Assembly (NCBI GenBank): GCA_020636445.1
Contig: JACJXV010000017.1
Location: 8,866-72,865, forward strand
DNA from: Lewinellaceae bacterium
GTDB lineage: Bacteria; Bacteroidota; Bacteroidia; Chitinophagales; Saprospiraceae
Direction: 5' to 3'
DNA length: 64,000 nt
Below the pieces are notes generated by a model, which was not told the origin of the DNA, did not search any database, and saw only the letters and a program-made list of their open reading frames with translations. Below are positions 7,977 to 19,900 of the stretch, in pieces (within the stretch, counting starts at the first letter, position 1; each line of letters starts with the position of its first letter). The position numbers and the translations under genes were made by a program.

Positions 7977-10900
7977 TTATTCCACAATGACCATCTTGCG
8001 GGTCGCTGTCTGGCTGCCGGCCGTCAGGGTGTAATACAACACCCCGGTGGTTGGTAATCCGCTGGCGGCGACATTCCGTGAAATGTCGTTACGGGTCAGG
8101 CGGATTTCATTGTATCCTTTCGCATACTGCCCTTTGATCACCCGCAGTGTCCGGCCCGTCACATCCTGGATCGTGATCGTCGCATCACTCGCCTCCGGCA
8201 GGGTGAACCCTATCAGGGTCTGCCCCTGGAAGGGGTTCGGGATGTTCTGGTACAAGCCAAACTGTCCCTGTGGCTGAATGGCATGACTGAAGGCCAGACC
8301 TACATTTAACAGGGTGGTTCCCTGGTAGGCCTCGGCAGGGGTTGGCATTGTGGGAATTGTGGGGATGCGATTCATCGCATCCCGACCGCCGCCCAGGTTG
8401 ATTACCTCGCTCAGGGCGGCATCGGCCCGGGCCCGCAGGATCAGGGTAAACAGGGTGCCATCATTGGCCTCCCCATTCCAGCTGGTGGTGATCATCCCTA
8501 CTTCGGCAAATACCCCGAAATGCTCATCCTGGGCAATACCGTTTTCGATATCGATCAGCTCCACCTTCGTTTGATCGAAGTTCAGCGTAAACTGATACCC
8601 TTCAACCGCACTGGCTGGTGCTGTGAACTCGATGCGGTATTCATTACCCGCCGTGAGCTGCTGCTCAGCTGTAGTGATCGTCCAGTTCCCCTGGAATGAG
8701 CGCACACTGGCCATCGTCGAGTTCGCCACCGCATTGCCGTTCAGATCCCCGATCTTGATCCCCACAAAGTTCGCCCGCTGCTCACCCGTCAGGTTGTTGA
8801 TGTTCTTCACTTCCGGGAACGGCGTCTGCCAGGGGTTGGCCGGATTCGGGAAGGTAAAGGCTGCATCCACAAAGCGCCAGCTCGTGTTATTGGCCAGTTC
8901 ACGGTCGATATTCAGAATCAACTTGCGCAGCTGAATCATGTCCAGCGTGGTAATTGTTCCCGAACGGTTGGCGTCCGCGGCGATCAACTTATAAGGACTG
9001 GTCAATGGCTGTACGTTCAGGATGTGCTTTTGCAGCAACACCAGGTCAAAGGTCGATACCCCGTTGAGGAAGCCTTTGTTCAGTTTCGGGGTTACTGTGT
9101 AATCCGCTCCTGCCGTTAGCCCGTTGAACAGGTACTGGCCGGCTACACCGGTCGCATAGTTCATCGCTGCACCGCCACTGAGCGATACATCAACGCCTTC
9201 CACTTCGGCCTTGCCTTCCGTCTGGATAATCCCCGCTATTGCGGCTGATGGACTAGCCGTACACAAGTTGTTCGGATCCGTCAGCTGCACGTAGGTCGTA
9301 CAGAACGAGTGGTTCCCTTTGGTATCCCAGGCGTGGATTTCAACCGCTACCCTCGGATTGGCCAAAAAGTCGGCGCAACTCAACACGATGCCCGTTTGGG
9401 TTTCGTCCACGTCTTCCCCTACCCGATTGATCGAGAACTTCGTGACTTTCTTCTGCTTGCTGTTCGCTGGGTTCACCTCGCCTTGTCCGTTACAGTCGTA
9501 GATCGGACTGGCAATGAAATCCGTGGCCCATACCGCCATCATCCCTTCGCCTTCCGGTGTGGGCATCAGCGGCATGGTCAAGCCTTCGATACACGTCGGC
9601 GCCGGGCCTTTGCAGTCGGCTACCGTAAACGGTATCCGCTTAACGGTAACATTACCGCAGTCGTCGCGCACCGTGACCACCAGGTCATGCGTGCCCTCCG
9701 GCAGGTTGGCAATCGTCACGCTGAAGCCCGTAGCCGTCCGCGTCGTACCATTGGCCAGTGTCCAGTTGGTTTGGAAGGTAGCCGGGTTGAGCAGCGTCGT
9801 CTGGCTTTGGCCGGGAGCTACCTGCACCCGATCCAGTGCCACTTTCACCGCAGCTCCACCGCAGGAGTCATTCGCAACAAACGGAATGGTTACTTTCGCA
9901 ACACAGGTCTCCGGATCCGTCGCAAACTTATCCAGCGTCGGTACTTCTACCGTTGGCGGTACCTTATCAAATACCTTGATCACCTGGGTATATTGCCAGG
10001 CAAAGGTTGGAACTTCGTCTACCCAGCCGCCGGGGTAACCCGTTGGTCTATCCCGAACAAAATCGATTTCTTGACTTGGTTTATCAAATACGAACGCAGT
10101 GGAATTCGGCTGAGTAGTGCTTCCTCCCGGTCCTCCAATAACATTCAATAGGCCCCAGTGATAGCCCCGCTCTTCGGGTTCCTTTGCCTTCAGATCTTTT
10201 GACAGGTAGTATTCTTCAACACCATTAGTCCCTAACTGATCCCCGTAGGTATAAGATGTATTATTACCAATCTGGTCTCTGACCAGCAACCAGTAACCCG
10301 TTCCTGTAGGAATATCATAGGTGTCTTTGGTATCACCATCTCCGTTCTGATCCCAGGTACGCGGGGCTACCTGTGCGAAGTTCATCGGGTCGATAGCATC
10401 TGTGATCCGATCCTGCCACTCCTCAAACTCACACCAGTTGATCACCGTGTAGGTCCGGAATACTTTGTAGCAAGCCTCCCCTTCGGAGTCGGCGAAGTAT
10501 TCGCTGTCCTTAACGTTCACCGCCAGTACATCGCAGCCCAGTTCGTTGTATTCTACAGTAGGAACATCACCCAGGTTACCACAAGCTACCTCTACATCCG
10601 CAGGAAATTTGATGTCGTATTCGTGTACCGCAAGGACCACTACTTTCTGCTCACACAGCTTGCTCTTCACTTCCACGCCTTTCACCTCGCGGATCGCCGT
10701 CCAGCTGCGGATGTAGTAGCCCGCATCGCAGTGCAGACTCGAATCTACCGCGTATTCCACCCGGCCCGTGCATTCCAGGCCCGTGATCAGCGGCGCGCCC
10801 CAGATTTTGTTCGATTCCAGCTCGTCGTAGATCTTGGCCCGCGTCTCTTTGTCGGTGCACTTGACGTATTGCGTTGCCGGAGCCGTACAGCTTGGGGTCA

Positions 10901-13900
10901 CCTTGTCTTCCAGGTGGATTTCCAGCCAGCAGTAACTGCGGTTTTTGTTATTGTCTTCACCCCACAGTTCAATCACTACATCGCTTCCCAAATCACAGCA
11001 GAAGAATTCTACGTAATCCAGCAGCGGCGAGTAGAAGTCGCCTTTGTGCGGGCCGTCCTTGATTTCTGTGAAATCATCGCGGATTTGGCCATCGTTATCC
11101 AAATCGTAATCCCAGTTGTTATCAAAGTAGCCTGATTCCAGGCAATCTTTGCTCACAATCCGGCGCACCTTCATCGACGTCAGCGTGCAGTTGTCGAAAC
11201 TTCCTTCGTCCACATCCGCTACACTGGCTTTGCCATAGACCAGGCCATTGTCACCGGCGTAGTAGTCGCCAGGCGTGCGCGTCAGGGTGATATTCAGTTT
11301 GTCATCACACTTCATCACCGGCGCTACTTTGTCCACCACCGTGAATTCCACTGTTTTGGTGGCGGTATTGTAGCAACCATCGAAAGCTTCGATAACCAGG
11401 CGGTGGCGTCCCAATGGAATACCGATCATCACCTGCTTGCCGCCTACCGTGATAATTGGATAGTTGGCGGGCAGGTAGTCAGTTTGCTCAACAGGAATAC
11501 CGTATAGTACGATGTCTTTTGACTCTACCTTGTAGCTCTTTGTGATGTTCGCCGAGCAGTTGTCGGTGACCTTCACGCCCAGGGCCTTTTCCAGGCCGAC
11601 GTCATCCAGCGGCAGGGTGGCCGTGCAATCCATCGGGCCCGTGGAGAGCTCTCCGCCTACTCCGACAATCTTCGGCCCTTCCTGGTCGTAAGCTTTGATC
11701 AGGATATTCCACGTGTAGCGTACCTCGCCATAGCACCAGTCAAAAACCTCCACCTTCGTTTCGATTTTCTTACCGGTGGTACATACCGGGAATACAACCT
11801 GCTCCGCTATCGTCGCCGAGAAGTTGCACGTCAGGTCGAAGATACTGGTCTTCACTCCGCGCTCTGTCGTCCACGTCAGACTATCACGCAGGGCTTTTGC
11901 CACGTCAATGTCCATACCGTTGCACACGTTGAAGCTCAGCACATCATCCCCCGCTCCATAGAAGTTTTGCGGATTAGGCCGCTTAAACTTGATCTGCTGT
12001 TGCGTTGACGTTTCATTGCCGTAGCAATCCACCGTAATGAACGTCCGGGTGATGATCGCAAAATCTCCTGTCTCCTTAATGGCCGCACAGTCGTTGTAGT
12101 GAATCGCATCCGAAACCTTCAGCTTGAGGTCTTTGGTCGCGCAGCAATTGTCGTGATAAACCGGACGGCCCGTGTACCAGGCGTAGGCCGGATTGCTAAC
12201 CGTCCAGCTCGCTGCATTATTCAGTACTTTATCTATCTCGGTGCAGTACAGCGGCAAGCCTTGTACCGGTTCCTGATCGATGATCGGGCCCGTCTTGTCT
12301 TCGGCTTTCACCTTACCCCAGCAGATCACCTGATTGAAGGCATCAAACACCCCGTAGGTCCAAGTGCCCGGTCCATCCACCAGGTTGCCATTGGCAGGGT
12401 TCGTGTCGTTGACCAGTACCTTTGCCGCACCGCAGTTCCCCTGAACCATCGTATTGGCATCAAGCGCAAACTGGCAATTGGCATCCAGCGTAACCACTAC
12501 GTCCACACAGCCGCAGTTGGCCACTTCGAATGTCTGTGTAACACTGGCCACGCAGCCCGGATCACTGGGATCTTTAGATGCGGCTTTACCCGCATCAAAC
12601 CGGTATTCCAGTGTATTGGTGCCCAGAGGCAGGCTGCCCGGGTTGATCGTTAGCTGGTTGGGAGCTGTCCCCTGACTGGCCCCATCTACCTGGCCGTTGA
12701 GGATAAACGTTCCCGTTCCGGTGGCATTGTTGGCCGCAAAGCCCGTCACCACAAAGGGATTACTGTTCGGCGATACAATCGCCGGCAAGCCACTAATTTG
12801 CGGCTCGGGGTAGTAACAAACGTTGTCAATATTCAATACCCTATTGGGGTAATACGGACTCGTCGCCGTAATCGCATAGCCTACACCTGATTTATGGCGG
12901 CCTACCAGCGAGTACTTATTATTCCCAATCGATACAAACTGGGTGTTCACCGCAAACGGCTGGCCCGTGTTAGGATCGATCAGCCCCGTATTGCTGGCTA
13001 ATACCCAAATCTCGTTATTGTTATTGCCAGTGATTACCACTTCTTCATCGAAATAGTCCGGAACAATACTACAGGTACACGGATCAGCTACCGTCGGACC
13101 TCCGGCATTGGTAATCGCCGCTTCGCAGTATTCCGAAGCCAGTACCGTGATTTCTACCGTGCATGCATCGGTCAGTCCCGCTGCATCTTCGACGGTCAGC
13201 GTCACCAGCTGTTTGCCGATATCGGCGCAACTGAAATTCGTTTTACTCAGGCGACGATCGATGATCCCACAATTGTCAGAGCTGCTATTGTCCACTTCGC
13301 CAACTGTAAGCGTGTACGTACCGTTCGCATTGAGCGTAATGGAGAAGGGCGCTTTGCACCGGGCAACCGGCTTCTCGTTATCGCTAACTACCACCTTTTG
13401 CGTGCAGACCGTCGGGTTATTCGCCGCATCCGTGAACGTCCACGTGATCGTCGTCGTCCCTACCGGATAGACCGCCGTCAACGCTTGGTTGTCATCACGT
13501 ACGCCCTTCGCCGTTACCGTCCCACTGCAATTATCCGTAGCCTGTGGCAACGTGATCGTCACCGTCGCGTAACACTGGCCCGCATCATTGTTGGCCGTGA
13601 TATCCGTTAAGCTGTTGCAGTCGAATACCGGCTTCTCGTTATCGCTAACTACCACCTTTTGCGTGCAGACTTCTTTATTGCCCGCTGCATCTGTAAACGT
13701 CCACGTGATCGTCGTCGTCCCTACCGGATATACTGCGCTCAGCGCTTGGTTGTCATCCCGTACGCCCGTCGCCGTTACCGTACCACTGCAATTATCCGTA
13801 GCCTGGGGCGCCGTGATCGTCAGCGTCGCGTAACATTGGCCCGCATCGTTGTTGGCCGTGATATCCGTTAAGCTGTTGCAGTCAAATACCGGCTTCTCGT

Positions 13901-16900
13901 TATCGCTAACTACCACCTTTTGCGTGCAGACCGTCGCGTTATTCGCCGCATCCGTGAACGTCCAGGTGATTGTCGTCGTGCCCACCGGATAGACCGCCGT
14001 CAGCGCTTGGTTGTCATCCCGTACGCCCGTGGCCGTTACCGTCCCACTGCAATTATCCGTAGCCTGTGGCAACGTGATCGTCACCGTCGCGTAACACTGG
14101 CCCGCATCATTGTTGGCCGTGATATCCGTTAAGCTGTTGCAGTCGAATACCGGCTTCTCGTTATCGCTAACTACCACCTTTTGCGTGCAGACCGTCGCGT
14201 TATTCGCCGCATCCGTGAACGTCCAGGTGATTGTCGTCGTGCCCACCGGATAGACCGCCGTCAGCGCTTGGTTGTCATCCCGTACGCCCGTCGCCGTTAC
14301 CGTACCACTGCAATTATCCGTAGCCTGGGGCGCCGTGATCGTCAGCGTCGCGTAACATTGGCCCGCATCGTTGTTGGCCGTGATATCCGTTAAGCTGTTG
14401 CAGTCAAATACCGGCTTCTCGTTATCGCTAACTACCACCTTTTGCGTGCAGACCGTCGCGTTATTCGCCGCATCCGTGAACGTCCAGGTGATTGTCGTCG
14501 TGCCCACCGGATAGACCGCGTTTAGTGCCGCGTTATCATCCCGTACGCCCGTGGCCGTTACCGTCCCACTGCAATTATCCGTAGCCTGTGGCAACGCGAT
14601 CGTCACCGTCGCGTAACACTGGCCCGCATCATTGTTGGCCGTGATATCCGTTAAGCTGTTGCAGTCGAATACCGGCTTCTCATTATCATTTACCGTAACA
14701 TCTTGATCACATTCAACTACATTTCCGGCCACATCTTTGATACTGAAGGTAAGCGAGGTAGTTCCCAAGGGGAATACTGCCTGGTAACCAAACTTAAACA
14801 CCTTACCAATTTGATTGCTGGACACATATAAGTATCCATCAGCATCGAAGGCCAGTCCGGCTGCCACCGTTACCCCCAGGGTACCGGTATCCACTACATC
14901 AATGAAAGCACCAGTAGCTCCATTATAGCGGAATACGCCACCAATACCCGCGACATAGAGGTTTCCATCCGGGCCAAAGCTTATTCCATCAGGTCCTGCC
15001 AGGCCTCCTCCGACAGCAAAAACATCGATAAACAAGCCGGTGGTGCCATTATACCGCAGAATATTGTTCGTATTGTAGCTGGCAACATAAAGATTGCCGT
15101 CCGGACCAAAGGAAATTCCTTCAGGGAAATTCATCCCTCCTCCGGAAGCGAAAACGCCCATTGGCGCTCCGGTAGTTCCATCATAGCGCAATACCTGATT
15201 GGTAAATGCACTCACTACATACAAATTGCCATCCGGACCAAACGTAAGATCATAACCTCCTGATAGCGTGACAAAAACATCGATAAAGGCACCGGTAGTA
15301 CCATCATAGCGCAATATCTGCCCCGAAAATGCACTGGTAACATACAGGTTACCATCCGGACCAAACGTAAGTGCCAGGGGATAATCCAGCCCCCCTCCCG
15401 AGGCAAAGACATCGATAAAGGCGCCGGTAGTTCCATCGTAGCGCAATACCTGGTCTGTAATGTAACTGGTAACATACAAATTACCATCCGGGCCAAAAGT
15501 GATGAAATTGGAGGAAGGTAATCCGCCAAATTGTTGGGTAACAAACGTATCTATAAAGACATTTTCAAGTAAAAACCCAACAGGCGCTACCAGGGAGGTA
15601 AATGTCCGGCCGCAATTATCGCTGCTTAACGGGGGTTGTATGGCCACTGTAGCACTACATACCCCTTCGTCAGTTCCAGTTGTAATATCTTTCCTGCAGG
15701 TAAACTGAGGGGGAATCGCATCTTTCGCAGTTATTATCACAACACAGCTTCTTGTGTTCCCATTGTCATCCTCGGCAGTAATGGTTACCTGAACGGTTCC
15801 ATTGTGCGTTGCGGTTACCAGTGAACCTGCCAGTGGACTTTGCACTACACTGGCTATTCCGCAGTTATCGCCAGCTATTGCCCCTGTTACCAAATCCGGA
15901 ACAGTAATTTGACAATTCGCATCCAGATTGAGTTCCAAATTATTTGGACACACTATCGTTGGCGAAACGGTATCCCGCACCGTAACCACAGCATCGCAAG
16001 TGCGGAAGTTACCGGCCGCATCCGTAACCGTCAGCGTTACGGTATTCGGGCCAACATCACTGCAACTGAAACTAGACTTTGAAGGCACCCGGGAAACTAT
16101 TCCACAGTTATCCGTAGACCCCCCGTCAATGTCATTACCCGTTATCGAGGCCGAACCGCTCGCGTTCAAAAACACCGTGATGTTTTGACAGATGGCCTTC
16201 GGCGAAACCGTATCCACTACAGTAACTGTAGCCTGGCAATTATCGGAGTTTCCTGCTGCGTCCATCACCGTCAAGGTGACCATATTCGGGCCTACATCAC
16301 TGCAACTGAAGGTAGACTTTGAAGGCACCCTGGAAACTATACCACAGTTATCGGTAGACCCGCCGTCAATGTCATTACCCGTTATCGAGGCAGAACCACT
16401 CGCATTCAGATATACCGTTATATTTTGGCAAACGGGTGTTGGCTTAATGTTGTCAAGGGTTAGCACGGCACTGCCCCCGATCAGTGCTGGGCAGCCGTTG
16501 GCATCCGCTACTGAGACCAGTGTGTAGGTTGTTGTACTGTTCGGGGCTACGTTAATATTTGCTCCACTCTGGTAGTTATTCACCATGATGGTGGTCGTAC
16601 CCCCATCCGGAGAATAAACTACCGTATAAGGAGCCGTTCCCCCATTGATCGTTACCGTGAGGTTAGTATTGCCACCGGTGCAAATCACACCGCCACCTGC
16701 AATCACTGCCGTGATAGCCGGACAAAGTTGCATCGTCACATCGGCAGATCCAGTTGCCTGATAGGAACGAATATCCAACCCGGAACCCGGTTGCGACTGG
16801 TATGCCGCAGTAGCCGTATTCGGGTAAGTAGCTCCTGCAACAGCGGTATTGCGGATGGTTACCGTTAAGGTGATCGTCACCATGCCTCCTACGGCAATTG

Positions 16901-19900
16901 AGGGTATCGCTACATGTACCTGATCCGCAGCCAGGTTGGACATAGCAGCCGAGCCCGAGGAAGGGCTTACTCCCGTCAGATCCAGGACCGCATCCAGGTT
17001 ATCCGTCACCACGACATCGTAGGCAGGTGCTGTCCCATTGTTGGTCAGGACAATAGAATAGGTAATCTGATCCCCGGCCAGGGCATTGGTTAGGTTACCG
17101 CCAGCAATGGTACCGCTACCGTTGGTGGCAGTCACATTTTTGGTTATCGTGATATTCGGCTCAACGATTTCAACATCGGCTACCACGTTAGAGGTAATAG
17201 TACCTGTAGCCGAATTGGTATCCTCCCACTGGTATTGCAGGCGGTTACCCGTTAGGTTGCCATCGTTATTGGATACATTAGCATCACGGGCAGCAACAGG
17301 ATTTCCTGGGTAAATAGCGTCCGCAGCCCCCCCACTGGCATCCTCATCATCCATACGGGCCGTAACCCGAATGATATACCGATCCTTGTCATCGACTACA
17401 CCATCCGGCGTATTCAGCACATCACGAAAACCTCCTAGCCATAACTGCGTACGGGAGCCATCGCCATCACCATTGGAATCCTCAATGGTAAAAGTAGCAT
17501 TGAGTGCCCCCAGGCCACCTTCCAGGGTTAAATTTTCACCCATATGAATGACCTGAGCACTTAAAAGATCAACGACTCGATTTTGCCGCCCACCATTCAA
17601 AGAATTAGATGGGCTCGGTTGTGCCAGGTCAATCATCGACAACTGGTACGTCGTGCCTTCGGGGAAGGTCACGGTGATCAGGTAGCTAAAGGTTTCCCCG
17701 ATGGCTGCCTCTACAATATTGGCATTGTGCTGACTGGCATTGGTGTTCGGGTCCGAAGAGCCATCGGGGTAAGTAGCCCCGAAGACGCCCGTGGCAATCA
17801 CCGGCGTAACACTGGGGTGTTCCACCTGTTTGACTACCTGCAGATCAGGCACGGTGAAAGCGGGCGAAGTGGCACTGGTAATGTAATCATTCAAGCCGCC
17901 GCTACCATCAGCACCATTCCGTTCATCCGGGGAACCGTCTGCTTCCAGCGAGGAATAATCGATAGTCACTGTATTGGTCCAACTATCCCGGGGTGCAACT
18001 GTATTCCGTACCCTTACTCGTATGGTAATGGAAACACTACCACCAGGGGCGATCGATGTCCAACCATAGGTCCATAATCCCTGACCAGATCCATTACCAC
18101 TATAAACAGGGGTAGTACCATTTGGCCCAGTGGTAGTATACAACCCATACTGCTCCACATAGTCTACCGGAATTACATCCGTCAATTGCACATCATAAGC
18201 TGGTGCATTCCCTGTGTTTTGCACGCGAACCGTGTAGACATATTCATCACCGGCATCCCCTTGGGTGATGTCATTTCCATTATAATCATCGCGCTGTAAT
18301 TTGGTCACTGTCAGCACCGGTTCAGCTACCTTCACTGCCCGGTCCTCCGATTCCACAGTAAGCACACCATTCAGTTTAAGCTGGGCCCGATTGGTCAGCA
18401 GGGTCCCACTCTGGTTACCCAGTTCATTGACCACCAGCGCCTGAAACTGGATGGCCAGGGTTTCTACATCCGCATCATTGTCATTATTGGTCACATTGCC
18501 CAGAGCAAAAGTTACCTGCGCACCGGAAGAAGCTCCGCCACTTACCACCAGCGGTGAAAAGGAAATGGGCGTATTGGCATTCGTTGTACTTACAATGGCC
18601 GAACCCGAGACATATTTCAAACCTGCCGGGAGGAGATCCACCATCGTGAGGGTATTCAGCGTAGTGCCCTCCGGAACTTCCAGGGTCAACTTATAGGTTA
18701 CCTTTTCACCGATCAGTACGGGGCGCTCGTTGCCCGTACTGCCGTCGCCCGTCTCTGCGGATCCCGCTTCGCTGGTGGTGACCAGGGTTTTGGCAAATCC
18801 CAAAGCCGATATTTGCACTACATAATCTTCCACTTCCCCATCACTTACTGCACCCGTGGGATTGGCGCCGCCATCCTGGCGACTCAGGCGGAAACGCGCG
18901 CCGAGGTTGGTACCGGTTACCGCATTGGCAGGGATAGAGAACGTAAGTGTTACGTTGGCCGCAGTAGTACCATTCGGAACGGCGACTGAGGCCCGCTCGG
19001 TAGCGTTATCCAATACCCCGTCGTTATTGAAGTCAATCCAGCCATAGAGCGTGGCCGCTGAACCAGTGTTGTTCGTCACATTGACCGTGACATTGGACGT
19101 TACCCCTGCTTTTAATGCGGGGAAGGTAACCCCGTCCTCATCGTCCGGCGTGCCGGCATTATCATCCCCGTCAGCATTAGCGGTAGAGACCCCGTCGGTC
19201 TCTGCGTCCAGATTGGAACCAATTTTAAGATTAGGCACGATAATATGGCTGGGGCCGCCGTTCGCCAGCAGCGTCTGGTAGTCACCAGCGCCTGTGCCTG
19301 ACGTCAGGTCGGGCAGGTCACCGTAATCATAGCCGGGAGCAGCCAGCAGACTTGCCTTGGAAATATCTTCGAAGCAAACGTAATCCGCATGTGTCACCAC
19401 CACATAATATTCATTGCCAAACAGGCCCGTGGCATCACTAATACTTAAGGTCGCCGCATTGGTACCGCTGTAAGGCGCAACATCCGTAAGCAGCGTACCG
19501 CCGTTGTTGGGATCGCCCAGGTACCACTGGTATTGTAGTCCCGCGTTGGCAGAAGTGCCCGCTCCGTAATCCGGCGTACCACTATTAAATACCGTGGTAT
19601 TCGTCGCCGTAGCTACTACCGTAAAGCTGGCCGGTTGGCCTGTAGCCACGGTCTGATCCGTAGGAGGCGTGGTAACCGAGGCCTGGGTAGCGACCGTTTC
19701 GGTACCGTTGGTGCCATTGTAGCCGCCGGTACCATTCGTAACTAGCCCATCGCCGTCTACCACAGTAGTAAAATTGCTGCCATCGTCCAGCATGCCGTCG
19801 CCGTTGCCATCTGTACCTCCCGACTCCACCACGTCCAGGCAGCCGTCGTTATCAGAGTCAGGGTCAAGACTGTTGACTATGCCATCTCCGTCCGTATCTC

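Noticed and set aside
13398..14393. Four evenly spaced + strand frames of about 70 codons, Arg-rich
   Set aside because: They are opposite-strand shadows of the 261-bp HYR repeats, spaced exactly 261 bp, with implausible composition.
13366..14670. Regular repeats considered as a CRISPR array
   Set aside because: Units are 261 bp with no spacers, lie inside an open coding frame, and no cas gene is nearby.
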